Positions 36,678 to 45,244 of a DNA stretch of 64,000 nt are shown here, piece by piece (positions within the stretch are counted from its first letter, which is position 1; each line of letters starts with the position of its first letter). The stretch lies in contig NZ_CP093340.1 of NCBI RefSeq assembly GCF_022637415.1, positions 1,984,001 through 2,048,000 on the forward strand. Direction: 5' to 3'. Position numbers and translations under genes: made by a program. Source of the DNA: Luteimonas sp. S4-F44. GTDB lineage: Bacteria > Pseudomonadota > Gammaproteobacteria > Xanthomonadales > Xanthomonadaceae. A model generated the notes under the pieces. The model made no database searches and was not told where the DNA came from. It saw only the letters and a program-made list of their open reading frames with translations.

Positions 36678-38105
36678 ATGCAGCGGCTGACCCACTGGAT
36701 CGACGGCGCGGCACGGGACCCGGCGGCGGATCGCTGGTTGCCGGTGTACGCCCCCGCGACCGGCCGGGTGTACGCCGAGGTCGCCGCAGGCGATGCCGCC
36801 GACGTCGATCTCGCCCTGCAGGCCGCCGGACGCGCCGCCCCCGGCTGGGCGGCGCTGCCCAACAGCAGGCGCGCGGCCATGCTCGAGCGTCTGGCGTCGC
36901 TGCTCGAGGCCCGCAACGACGACGTCGCCCACGCCGAGTCCCTGGACGGCGGCAAACCGTTCGCACTGGCGCGCGACGCCGAGATTCCGCGCGCGGTCGC
37001 CAACCTGCGCTTCTTCGCACATGCGGCGACCCAGTTCGCCAGCGAATCGCACCATGGCGAGGTCGGCCTGCACTACACCCTGCGCCAGCCGCTGGGCACG
37101 GTCGCGACGATCTCGCCGTGGAACCTGCCGCTGTACCTGTTCACCTGGAAGATCGCGCCGGCGCTGGCGGCCGGCAACACGGTGGTCGCCAAGCCGTCGG
37201 AGATCACGCCCGCAACGGCGACGTTGCTGGCTGCGCTGTCGGCCGAGGCCGGATTGCCGCCGGGCGTGCTCAACCTCGTCCATGGCAGCGGCGCCGAGGT
37301 CGGCGAGGCGCTGGTCGTCGATCCGCGGGTGCGGGCGGTGTCGTTCACCGGCAGCACCGCGGTCGGGCGGCGAATCGGCACGCTTGCCGGCGGCCTGCTG
37401 AAGAAAACCTCGCTCGAGCTCGGCGGCAAGAACGCGACGCTGGTGTTCGCCGACAGCGACTGGGAAGACCGGCTCGATATCCTGGTGCGTTCGGCATTCC
37501 AGAACAGCGGCCAGATCTGCCTGTGCGGCTCTCGGATCCTGGTCGAACGGCGCATCGCGGTGCAGTTCGCCGAGCGCTTCGTCGCCGAGGCCTCGGCGCT
37601 CCGCATCGGCGACCCGATGGACCCGGACGTGCGCATGGGCCCGCTGGTGTCGCAGGCGCATTTCGACAAGGTCCTCGCCGCACTGCAGCGCGCCCGCGAC
37701 GAAGGCGGCCGGGTGTTGTGCGGCGGCCACGCGCTCGACCGTCCCGGCTGGTTCGTCGCGCCGACGGTCATCGACGGCCTGGGTCCGGACTGCGCGACCA
37801 ACCAGGAAGAAATCTTCGGGCCGGTAGTCACGCTGCAGACCTTCGACGACGACGCCGAGGCGCTCGCGCTCGCCAATGCCGGCAGCTACGGCCTGGCCGC
37901 CACGCTGTGGACCCGCGACCTGGCGCGTGCGCACCGCCTGGCGGCCGCGCTGCGCGCCGGCATGGTCTGGATCAACGGCTGGATGCTGCGCGACCTGCGC
38001 ACCCCGTTCGGCGGCAGTGGCGATTCGGGGTTGGGCCGTGAAGGCGGGCTGGAGGCCATGCGCTTCTTCACAGAAGCGAAGAATATCGGCCTGTCTCTGG
38101 AATAA
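36678..38105 (+). CDS. aldehyde dehydrogenase, probable 2-aminomuconate 6-semialdehyde dehydrogenase
   Basis: NAD-dependent aldehyde dehydrogenase of 475 residues. Catalytic E247 lies in SLELGGKN and the nucleophile C281 in NSGQIC; ISPWNLPL and SFTGSTAVG form the cofactor site. Sequence alone does not give the substrate, but it opens the kynurenine catabolic cluster, where an enzyme is needed to oxidise the product of ACMS decarboxylase to 2-aminomuconate. I infer that role (AmnC/NbaE-like). It is transcribed away from nei with a 61-base gap that could hold the operon promoter, although I found no clear -35/-10 pair. Confidence 0.85.
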   Translation: MQRLTHWIDGAARDPAADRWLPVYAPATGRVYAEVAAGDAADVDLALQAAGRAAPGWAALPNSRRAAMLERLASLLEARNDDVAHAESLDGGKPFALARDAEIPRAVANLRFFAHAATQFASESHHGEVGLHYTLRQPLGTVATISPWNLPLYLFTWKIAPALAAGNTVVAKPSEITPATATLLAALSAEAGLPPGVLNLVHGSGAEVGEALVVDPRVRAVSFTGSTAVGRRIGTLAGGLLKKTSLELGGKNATLVFADSDWEDRLDILVRSAFQNSGQICLCGSRILVERRIAVQFAERFVAEASALRIGDPMDPDVRMGPLVSQAHFDKVLAALQRARDEGGRVLCGGHALDRPGWFVAPTVIDGLGPDCATNQEEIFGPVVTLQTFDDDAEALALANAGSYGLAATLWTRDLARAHRLAAALRAGMVWINGWMLRDLRTPFGGSGDSGLGREGGLEAMRFFTEAKNIGLSLE

Positions 38106-38112
38106 TGTCGCG

Positions 38113-38787
38113 ATGGGCGAACTCGACAACCTCCTGCAACGCAACCGTGACTGGGCAGAACGCGTCTCGCGCGACGACCCGGATTTCTTCCACCGGCTGT
38201 CCAGCCAGCAGACGCCGAAGTACCTGTGGATCGGCTGTTCCGACTCGCGGGTGCCGGCCAACCAGATCCTGGGGCTCGACCCCGGCGAGGTCTTCGTGCA
38301 TCGCAATGTCGCCAACGTACTCTCGCACGGCGACCTCAACGCGCTGTCAGTGATCCAGTTCGCCGTCGATGTGCTCAAGGTCGAGCACATCCTGCTGGTC
38401 GGCCACTACGGCTGCGGCGGCGTCCAGGCCGCCCTCACCGGCACGCGGGTCGGCCTGGTCGACAATTGGCTGCGCCACGTCTCCGACCTCGCCTACAAGC
38501 ATGAAGACCTGCTCGCATCGGTCCAGGACGAGACCCAGCGCCAGGCGCGGATGTGCGAGCTCAACGCGATCGAGCAGGCGCTCAACGTCTGTCAGACCAC
38601 GGTGGTCCGCGATGCCTGGGCGCGTGGACAGCCGCTGGCGGTCCACGGCTGGGTGTACGCCCTGGGCGACGGCCGTGTGCGCGAACTGTCGATGGACGTG
38701 TCCGGCCCCGAGCAGATCACCCCCGCCTACCGCGCCGCCGTTGCCAAGGTCGCCGCGGTCGCCGCGCGTGGCGAGCGCGATGACTGA
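38113..38787 (+). CDS. can: beta-class carbonic anhydrase
   Basis: Zinc enzyme of 224 residues interconverting CO2 and bicarbonate in the cytosol, same size as E. coli Can. Zinc ligands and the gate residue are C42, D44, H98 and C101 in WIGCSDSRVP and GHYGCGG; R46 completes the Asp-Arg dyad. It lies inside the kynurenine cluster, seven bases after the dehydrogenase stop, and its 3' end overlaps the next gene by eight bases, so coupling is tight. The ACMS decarboxylase downstream makes CO2, which gives a possible reason for its presence. Confidence 0.95.
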   Translation: MGELDNLLQRNRDWAERVSRDDPDFFHRLSSQQTPKYLWIGCSDSRVPANQILGLDPGEVFVHRNVANVLSHGDLNALSVIQFAVDVLKVEHILLVGHYGCGGVQAALTGTRVGLVDNWLRHVSDLAYKHEDLLASVQDETQRQARMCELNAIEQALNVCQTTVVRDAWARGQPLAVHGWVYALGDGRVRELSMDVSGPEQITPAYRAAVAKVAAVAARGERDD

Positions 38788-39307
38788 CGCGGTCCACGCC
38801 GCCTCCGCGCCCTACCCGGTCGGGCGCTACCCGCATGCGCGTCGCGCCGGCGGCCTGCTGTTCCTGTCGGGCATCGGCCCGCGCGATCCGGCAACCGACG
38901 CGGTGCCGGGCAACGTGCTCGATGCCGATGGCCGGGTGGTCGCGCACGACATCGCAGCGCAGACCCGTGCCGTACTTGCCAACGTCCGCGCCGTGCTCCA
39001 GGCCAGCGGCGCGTGCTGGGAAGACCTGGTCGACGTGACCGTCTACCTGACCGACATGGCGGACTTCACCGCCTACAACGCGGTCTGGGCCGAGTATTTC
39101 CCCGACGCCGCCGCCGCGCCCTGCCGGACGACGCTCGGCATCGATGCACTGCCGACGCCGATCGCGATCGAAATGAAGTGTGTGGCGGCCATTGGCCGCC
39201 ATCCCACGTCCCTCTCCCGCCCTGCGGGAGAGGGGGGGACCATTGGCGGAACCGATGGTGGGGTGAGGGCCACGGACGCCAACGCACCTGCATCCAAGAA
39301 GGAATAA
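38780..39307 (+). CDS. RidA-family protein, probable 2-aminomuconate deaminase
   Basis: YjgF/YER057c/RidA-fold protein of 175 residues. Conserved residues are visible in [29 protein letters not shown] (the key arginine) and IEMKCVA (glutamate). Given the neighbours I infer 2-aminomuconate deaminase (AmnD/NbaF-like), releasing ammonia to give oxalocrotonate. The core ends near residue 140; the last 35 residues ([15 protein letters not shown] onward) are encoded by a REP-like palindrome inserted at the 3' end, so the tail is probably accidental. The start overlaps the carbonic anhydrase stop by eight bases. Confidence 0.83.
   Translation: MTDAVHAASAPYPVGRYPHARRAGGLLFLSGIGPRDPATDAVPGNVLDADGRVVAHDIAAQTRAVLANVRAVLQASGACWEDLVDVTVYLTDMADFTAYNAVWAEYFPDAAAAPCRTTLGIDALPTPIAIEMKCVAAIGRHPTSLSRPAGEGGTIGGTDGGVRATDANAPASKKE
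39208..39272. repeat. REP-like palindrome within the 3' end of the deaminase gene
   Basis: An 11-base perfect stem CCCTCTCCCGC / GCGGGAGAGGG (39210-39220 and 39224-39234) with a three-base loop, followed by GGTGGGGTGAGGGCCA, is the typical organisation of REP elements common in intergenic DNA of xanthomonads and pseudomonads. Here it is read through as protein. Confidence 0.75.
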
Positions 39308-39311
39308 GCCA

Positions 39312-39854
39312 ATGATTCCGGGACCGATCAATCTGCAGGCCTGGATCGACGCGCATCGCGAACTGCTCAAACCGCCGGTCGGCAACAAGTGCATCCACGA
39401 TGGCGACTTCATCGTGATGATCGTCGGCGGCCCCAATGCGCGGACCGACTACCACTACGACGAGGGTCCCGAGTGGTTCTTCCAGCTTGAGGGCGAGATG
39501 GTGCTGCGCATCCAGGAGGACGGCCGCCCACGCGACATCCCGGTCCGCGCCGGTGAGACCTTCCTGCTGCCGCCCAAGGTGCCGCATTCACCGCAACGCA
39601 GCGCAGGCTCGGTCGGCCTGGTGATCGAGCGAAAGCGTCTGCCGCACGAGCGCGACGGTCTGCTGTGGTTCTGCGAGCGCTGCAACCATAAGCTGTTCGA
39701 ACACTACTTCACGCTGCACGACATCGAGCAGGACTTCCCGCCGGTGTTCGACCGCTTCTACGGCGCCATCGACCTGCGCACCTGCGAGGCCTGTGGGCAC
39801 ATCAACCCCAGGCCCGCGCGTTACGACCAGGCCGCCGGCCCAGCTGCGGGATGA
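39312..39854 (+). CDS. nbaC: 3-hydroxyanthranilate 3,4-dioxygenase
   Basis: Cupin-fold non-heme iron dioxygenase of 180 residues opening the ring of 3-hydroxyanthranilate to 2-amino-3-carboxymuconate semialdehyde (ACMS). Iron ligands are H48 and E54 in [15 protein letters not shown] and H92 in PKVPHSPQR. Four C-terminal cysteines, C121/C124 and C158/C161, form the rubredoxin-like second metal site of the bacterial enzyme. It starts four bases after the deaminase stop, in the same operon. HAAO, haaO and nbaC are equivalent names. Confidence 0.96.
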   Translation: MIPGPINLQAWIDAHRELLKPPVGNKCIHDGDFIVMIVGGPNARTDYHYDEGPEWFFQLEGEMVLRIQEDGRPRDIPVRAGETFLLPPKVPHSPQRSAGSVGLVIERKRLPHERDGLLWFCERCNHKLFEHYFTLHDIEQDFPPVFDRFYGAIDLRTCEACGHINPRPARYDQAAGPAAG

Positions 39855-39912
39855 CCTGCGGCCTGCCGCGCCGCAGCGGGTGCACCTGACCGACAGTGCC
39901 TACAATCGGGCC

Positions 39913-40923
39913 ATGCTGAAGATCGACATCCACGCCCACTACCTGCCGCGCGACTGGCCGGACCTGGCAGCCAAGTACGGCGAGGCGCGGTTTCCCGTCA
40001 TCCACCACACCGCCGACGGGCGCCACCGGATCTACAAGGACGGGCGGTTCTTCCGCGAGATCTGGTCGCGGACCTGGGACGCGCGCGAGCGCATCGACGA
40101 CTACGCGCGCTTCGGGGTGCAGGTCCAGGTGATCAGCACCGTGCCGGTGATGTTCGGCTACTGGGCCAAGCCCGCGCACGCGCTGGAACTGCACCAGTCG
40201 CTCAACGACCACATGGCCGCCACGGTCGCCGCCCATCCGCGGCACTACGCCGGCATCGGCACCGTGCCGCTGCAGTCGCCGCGGTTGGCGATCCAAGAGC
40301 TGGAACGCTGCGTCGATCAGCTCGGCCTGCAGGGCGTGCAGATCGGCAGCCACGTCGGCGACTGGAATCTCGACGCGCCGGAGCTGTTCCCGTTCTTCGA
40401 GGCCGCCGCCGACCTGGGCGCGGCGATCCTGGTCCACCCCTGGGACATGATGGGCAGCGAGTCGATGCCCAAGTATTGGCTGCCCTGGCTGGTCGGCATG
40501 CCGGCCGAACAGGCACGTGCGGCCTGTTGCCTGGTCTTTGGCGGCGTGCTCGAGCGGTTGCCGAAGCTCCGCATCTGCATGGCGCATGGCGGCGGCAGTT
40601 TCCCGTACACGATCGGGCGCATCGAGCACGGGTTCAACATGCGTCCGGATCTGGTCGCCACCGACAACCCGCACAATCCGCGCCGCTACCTCAAGCGGCT
40701 GTACTTCGACTCCTGGGTCGCCGACCCGCGGGCGCTGCAGTACCTGCTCGACACCTGCGGCGCGGACCGGGTGATGCTCGGTACCGACTATCCCTTCCCG
40801 CTCGGCGAACAGGAACCCGGCGCAGGGATCGAGCAGCTCGCGCTCGACGACGCGGCCCGCGCCCGGCTCTACCACGGCACCGCGCTCGATTGGCTGGACC
40901 TGCCGGCCAACCGCTTCGCCTGA
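39913..40923 (+). CDS. nbaD: 2-amino-3-carboxymuconate 6-semialdehyde decarboxylase (ACMSD)
   Basis: Amidohydrolase-fold zinc decarboxylase of 336 residues converting ACMS to 2-aminomuconate semialdehyde and CO2, which diverts carbon away from quinolinate and NAD. Zinc ligands are H7 and H9 (IDIHAHYLP), H175 (LVHPWDMMG) and D292 (GTDYPFP); the MAHGGGSFP segment supplies the conserved catalytic histidine. The start at 39913 is required because the HxH motif is N-terminal. Both this enzyme and the upstream dioxygenase are needed for catabolism, so the pathway is complete at this step. Confidence 0.96.
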   Translation: MLKIDIHAHYLPRDWPDLAAKYGEARFPVIHHTADGRHRIYKDGRFFREIWSRTWDARERIDDYARFGVQVQVISTVPVMFGYWAKPAHALELHQSLNDHMAATVAAHPRHYAGIGTVPLQSPRLAIQELERCVDQLGLQGVQIGSHVGDWNLDAPELFPFFEAAADLGAAILVHPWDMMGSESMPKYWLPWLVGMPAEQARAACCLVFGGVLERLPKLRICMAHGGGSFPYTIGRIEHGFNMRPDLVATDNPHNPRRYLKRLYFDSWVADPRALQYLLDTCGADRVMLGTDYPFPLGEQEPGAGIEQLALDDAARARLYHGTALDWLDLPANRFA

Positions 40924-40967
40924 GTCCCCCTTTTTCGCGTCGCTTCGCGCGACACCACCGGCTTGCC

Positions 40968-42248
40968 ATGATGACCGATACCCACGCTCTGTTCACCGAC
41001 GACTACGCCGCGACCGCCGACGCCGCCGACCCGCTCCGGCACTTTCGCGCGCAGTTCCACATGCCGCGCTTTGGCGAGGTCGAACAGGCCTACTTCGTCG
41101 GAAATTCGCTGGGCCTGCAGCCACGCGGCGCCCGCGCGCAGGTTGAGGACGTGCTCGAGAAGTGGGCGATGGAGGCGGTCGAAGGCCATTTCCGCGGCAA
41201 CTCGCAATGGATGACCTACCACGCGCTGGTCGGCGCGCAGTTGGCCGAGGTCGTGGGCGCGCAACCGGAGGAAGTGGTCGCAATGAACTCGCTGACCGCG
41301 AACCTGCATTTTCTGATGGTCGGCTTCTACCGCCCGAGCACCGAACGCCCGGCGATCCTGATGGAAGCCGGCGCGTTTCCGTCCGACCGCTACGCGCTCG
41401 AATCGCAGGTCCGCTTCCACGGCTTCGACCCGGCGACCGACCTGATCGAAGTGCAGCCCGGCGCCGACGGCCTGTTCGGCATGGACGCGATCGCTGCGGC
41501 GATTTCCGAACACGGACACCGGCTGGCGCTGGTGCTGTGGCCCGGGGTCCAGTACCGCACCGGCGAGGCGTTCGACTTGGCGGAAATCGTGCGCCTGGGC
41601 CACGCGGCCGGCGCGGTGGTCGGCTTCGACCTGGCGCATGCCGCCGGCAACCTGCCGCTGCGGCTGCACGACAGCGACGCCGATTTCGCGGTGTGGTGCC
41701 ACTACAAGTACCTCAACAGCGGCCCCGGCGCCGTGGCCGGTGCCTTCGTGCATGCGCGCCACGCCCATACCGATCGCCCGCGCTTCGCCGGCTGGTGGGG
41801 CCACGACGCGGCGACGCGCTTTCGCATGGGGCCGGACTTCCAGCCCACGCCCGGCGCCGAGGGCTGGCAGCTCAGCAATCCCCCGATCCTCGGCCTGGCA
41901 CCGCTGCGGGCCTCGCTCGACCTGTTCACCGAGGCCGGCATGCCGGCGCTGCGCGCCAAGTCCGAGCGCCTGACCGGCTACCTGGAAGCGCTGATCAACG
42001 CGCAACTGGCGAACGTGCTCGAGATCGTCACGCCCGTCGATCCCGCACAACGCGGCGCCCAGCTGTCGCTGCGTGTGCGCGGCGGTCGCGAGCAGGGCCG
42101 CGCGCTGTTCGACTACCTGTCCGAACACGGTGTGCTCGGCGACTGGCGCGAGCCCGACGTGATCCGCATCTCACCCGCGCCGCTCTACAACCACCACGGC
42201 GACGTGTTGCGGTTCGTACGCGCGGTGATGCGCTGGCGCGACGCGTGA
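40968..42248 (+). CDS. kynU: kynureninase
   Basis: PLP-dependent fold-I hydrolase of 426 residues splitting (3-hydroxy)kynurenine to (3-hydroxy)anthranilate and alanine. The PLP lysine is K247 in CHYKYLNSGPG, and YFVGNSLGLQP, LTANLHFLM and FDLAHAAGN bind cofactor and substrate. Two adjacent ATGs (40968, 40971) compete as the start. The stop overlaps the GTG of kmo. The gene order kynU-kmo is typical for xanthomonads. Confidence 0.96.
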   Translation: MMTDTHALFTDDYAATADAADPLRHFRAQFHMPRFGEVEQAYFVGNSLGLQPRGARAQVEDVLEKWAMEAVEGHFRGNSQWMTYHALVGAQLAEVVGAQPEEVVAMNSLTANLHFLMVGFYRPSTERPAILMEAGAFPSDRYALESQVRFHGFDPATDLIEVQPGADGLFGMDAIAAAISEHGHRLALVLWPGVQYRTGEAFDLAEIVRLGHAAGAVVGFDLAHAAGNLPLRLHDSDADFAVWCHYKYLNSGPGAVAGAFVHARHAHTDRPRFAGWWGHDAATRFRMGPDFQPTPGAEGWQLSNPPILGLAPLRASLDLFTEAGMPALRAKSERLTGYLEALINAQLANVLEIVTPVDPAQRGAQLSLRVRGGREQGRALFDYLSEHGVLGDWREPDVIRISPAPLYNHHGDVLRFVRAVMRWRDA

Positions 42249-43624
42249 GCGGCGCGGCGCGCCAGCTGACCATCATCGGCGCAGGCCTGGCCGGCGCGCT
42301 GTTGGGCATCCTGCTCCGGCGCCGGGGCTGGGAGGTCGACCTGTACGAGAAGCGCGGCGATCCACGGCGGCTCGGTTACGCCGGCGGGCGTTCGATCAAC
42401 CTGGCGCTGGCCGAGCGCGGCCGGCACGCGCTGCGCGCGGCCGATGCGGACGAGGCGGTGATGCGGCACGCGATCATGATGCGCGGGCGCATGGTGCACA
42501 CCGGCGACGCCGACCCGCGGCTGCAACGCTATGGCCGCGACGATGGCGAGGTAATCTGGTCGGTGCATCGAGGCGATCTCAACGTCGTGCTGCTCGATCT
42601 GGCGCAGGCCGCCGGCACAAGATTGCATTTCGATGCCGGCCTGGAGGCGGTGAACTTCGACTCCCGGCACGCGGTGTTCCGCCATCCCACCACCGGCGAA
42701 ACGCGCGAGGTCCCGTTCCAGGCGCTGGTCGGCGCCGACGGTGCCGGCTCGGCGCTGCGCGCGGCGATGCAGCGTGTGCGCGACCTCGGTGAGCGGGTCG
42801 ATGTGCTCGATCACGGCTACAAGGAGCTGGAGATCCCCCCGTCAGCCGACGGCGGTTTCCGCATCGAGCCGCACGCACTGCACATCTGGCCGCGTGGCCA
42901 CTACATGTGCATCGCCCTGCCCAACGACGAGCGCACCTTCACCGTCACGCTGTTCCTGCCGCACCGCGCAGGCGCCGACGGCGGCCCGGCGTTCGACCAG
43001 ATCCACAATGTGGATGCGGCGCAGGCGTTCTTCGCGCGTGAATTCCCCGACGCGCTGGCGCTGATGCCCGAGTTCCGCGCGCACTGGGCCGCCAATCCGG
43101 TCGGCCAACTGGCGACGCTGTATCTCGACCGCTGGCATCTCGACGACCGCGCGGTGCTGCTGGGCGATGCCGCGCACGCGATGGTGCCGTTCCACGGCCA
43201 GGGCATGAACTGCGCGTTCGAAGACTGCGTGGCGCTGGCCGGTCAACTCGATGCGCATGCCGATACCGCCGACGCATTCGCCGCGTTCGAGGCGCAGCGC
43301 CGACCCGACGCCGCCGCGATCCAGCGCATGGCGCTCGACAACTACCTGGAGATGCGCGACCGGGTCGACGATGCCGACTACCTGCTGCAGCGCGAACTCG
43401 AGCTCGCCTTGCAGGCGCGCCACCCCGGCCGCTTCGTCCCGCACTACGCGATGGTGACCTTCATGCGCATTCCCTACTCGCTGGCGATGCACCGCACGGA
43501 TCTGCAGCGCGGCATCCTCGAACGCGCGACGGTCGGCCACGCCGCCCTCGACACGCTGGACTGGCCGGCGATCGACGCCGAGGTGCACGCGCAGCTGACG
43601 CCGTTGGAGGACGCGCCCGCATGA
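42245..43624 (+). CDS. kmo: kynurenine 3-monooxygenase
   Basis: FAD-dependent aromatic hydroxylase of 459 residues making 3-hydroxykynurenine with NADPH and oxygen. IIGAGLAGALLGILL is the FAD dinucleotide loop, GRSINLALAERGRHAL and the DG-type VGADGAGSALR follow, and LLGDAAHAMVPFHGQGMN is the second FAD motif. The GTG start at 42245 overlaps the kynU stop and places the dinucleotide fold at residue 8, as in known enzymes. A C-terminal membrane anchor such as the mitochondrial enzyme has is absent. Last gene of the operon. Confidence 0.95.
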   Translation: MSGAARQLTIIGAGLAGALLGILLRRRGWEVDLYEKRGDPRRLGYAGGRSINLALAERGRHALRAADADEAVMRHAIMMRGRMVHTGDADPRLQRYGRDDGEVIWSVHRGDLNVVLLDLAQAAGTRLHFDAGLEAVNFDSRHAVFRHPTTGETREVPFQALVGADGAGSALRAAMQRVRDLGERVDVLDHGYKELEIPPSADGGFRIEPHALHIWPRGHYMCIALPNDERTFTVTLFLPHRAGADGGPAFDQIHNVDAAQAFFAREFPDALALMPEFRAHWAANPVGQLATLYLDRWHLDDRAVLLGDAAHAMVPFHGQGMNCAFEDCVALAGQLDAHADTADAFAAFEAQRRPDAAAIQRMALDNYLEMRDRVDDADYLLQRELELALQARHPGRFVPHYAMVTFMRIPYSLAMHRTDLQRGILERATVGHAALDTLDWPAIDAEVHAQLTPLEDAPA

Positions 43625-43635
43625 TCGTGCCACCC

Positions 43636-43815
43636 TCGCAACGGCTTGCAGCCACGAGGCGCCAGTCGCACCGCTTATGACCGATAGTGTTCTCTTCTAC
43701 GATTGCGCCTCGACGAGCCCGCCACACCCAGTTGGAATAAGGCCGTCGCAACGGCTCGCAGCAACGAAGGGCCGATCGCACTGCCTATGACTGATAGTTT
43801 TCTCTTCTACGACTT
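43636..43815 (+). repeat. direct duplication of the sbcB 5' end (two copies, 110-base offset)
   Basis: Bases 43636-43705 are repeated at 43746-43815 with only a few mismatches. Each copy has TCGCAACGGCT, then CTTATGACCGATAGTGTT or CCTATGACTGATAGTTTT, then CTCTTCTACGA, so the upstream copy is a duplicate of the sbcB ribosome-binding region, start codon and first nine codons. Reading from its ATG at 43677 gives a 37-codon frame whose TGA (43788-43790) overlaps the sbcB ATG at 43787. Confidence 0.9.
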
Positions 43816-45244
43816 GGAAACCTTCGGCGCCGACCCGCGCCGCAGCCGGATCGCCCAGTTCGCGGCGATCCGCACCGATGCCGATCTGGTGCAGATCGAG
43901 GACCCGATCGACTTCTTCGTGCGGCCGGCCGACGACCTGCTGCCCTCACCGGTCGCCACGCTGATCACCGGTATCACGCCGCAGCAGGCGCTACGCGACG
44001 GCCTGTCCGAGGCCGAGGCGTTTGCGCGGATCTTCGAGGAGATGGCGCGCCCGCGTACCTGCACACTGGGCTACAACTCGCTGCGCTTCGACGACGAGTT
44101 CGTCCGCTTCGGGCTGTTCCGCAACTTCCACGATCCCTACGAGCGCGAATGGCGGGGCGGCAACTGCCGCTGGGACCTGCTCGATGTGATGCGCTTGTGG
44201 CATGCGCTGCGTCCCGACGGGCTGGTCTGGCCCACGCGCGACGACGGCGCGACCTCGTTCAAGCTCGAGCATCTGGCCTTGGCCAACGACGTGCGCACCG
44301 GCGATGCCCACGAAGCGCTGTCGGACGTGCGTGCGCTGATCGGCCTGGCCCGGCGGATGCGCAGCGCCCAGCCGCGGCTGTGGGACTACGCCGCGAAACT
44401 CCGCGACAAGCGCCATGCGGCCGCGATGCTCGACCCGGTCGCGATGACCCCGGTGCTGCACGTGTCCCAGCGCTATCCAGCCTCGCGGCTGTGCGCAGCC
44501 CCGGTGCTGCCGCTGGCACGACACCCGACGATCGACAGCCGCATCGTGGTGTTCGATCTCGACGCCGAGCCCGATGCCCTGCTCGATCTCGACGCCGACA
44601 CGATCGCCGCGCGCGTGTTCGTGCGCGGCGCCGACCTGCCCGAGGGGATCGCCCGCATCCCGCTCAAGGAAGTGCACTGCAACCGCTGCCCGGCCCTGGT
44701 CGCCTGGTCACACCTGCGTGCGGAGGATTTCGCGCGCCTGTCGATCGATCCGGCGCTCGTCGAGCGCCGCGCCGCGCAGCTGCGTGCGGCCGGCCCCGCA
44801 CTCGCGGCGAAGATCCGCGCGGTCTTTGCGACCGAGCGCGCGCACGGGCCGTCGGATGCCGACGGCTCGCTGTACGACGGCTTCCTGGGCGACGGCGACC
44901 GCCGCCGTGTCGCCCGGGTCCGGGCCACGCCGCCGGCGCAGTTGCACGGGGCGGATTTCGGCTTCGAGGACCCGCGCCTGGACGAACTGCTGTTCCGCTA
45001 CCGCGCCCGCAACTGGCCCGACACGCTGTCGCCAGACGAGCGCCACCGCTGGGACGAGTACCGTCGCCTGCGACTCGGCCCCGGGACGACCGCGTCCGAA
45101 CAGGACTTCGACGACTACTTCACACAGATCGACGCCCTGCGCGTCGACCATGCGCAGACCCCCACGCACCTGGCCTTGCTCGACGCGCTCGTCGACTGGG
45201 GCCGTGGCCTGCATTCGCACCTCTACCCCACCTCCCCCGCATGA
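43787..45244 (+). CDS. sbcB: exodeoxyribonuclease I
   Basis: Single-strand 3'-5' DNA exonuclease of 485 residues acting in recombination and mismatch repair. The DEDDh exonuclease core starts with D9 and E11 in FYDLETFGADP, continues with LGYNSLRFDDEF and ends with GDAHEALSDV; the SH3-like and C-terminal helical domains (AWSHLRAEDFARLSID) are also typical. The start at 43787 is used because it leads into the exonuclease core at the usual distance; the frame is open further upstream. The stop overlaps the next gene (ATGA). Confidence 0.93.
   Translation: MTDSFLFYDLETFGADPRRSRIAQFAAIRTDADLVQIEDPIDFFVRPADDLLPSPVATLITGITPQQALRDGLSEAEAFARIFEEMARPRTCTLGYNSLRFDDEFVRFGLFRNFHDPYEREWRGGNCRWDLLDVMRLWHALRPDGLVWPTRDDGATSFKLEHLALANDVRTGDAHEALSDVRALIGLARRMRSAQPRLWDYAAKLRDKRHAAAMLDPVAMTPVLHVSQRYPASRLCAAPVLPLARHPTIDSRIVVFDLDAEPDALLDLDADTIAARVFVRGADLPEGIARIPLKEVHCNRCPALVAWSHLRAEDFARLSIDPALVERRAAQLRAAGPALAAKIRAVFATERAHGPSDADGSLYDGFLGDGDRRRVARVRATPPAQLHGADFGFEDPRLDELLFRYRARNWPDTLSPDERHRWDEYRRLRLGPGTTASEQDFDDYFTQIDALRVDHAQTPTHLALLDALVDWGRGLHSHLYPTSPA

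Noticed and set aside
40476..40967. Upstream extension of kynureninase
   Set aside because: The open frame overlaps the ACMS decarboxylase coding region in another frame; the kynureninase domain begins after 40968.
43677..43790. 37-codon frame as an independent gene
   Set aside because: Its first nine codons are a copy of sbcB and the rest has no protein-like pattern; it is reported as a duplication instead.
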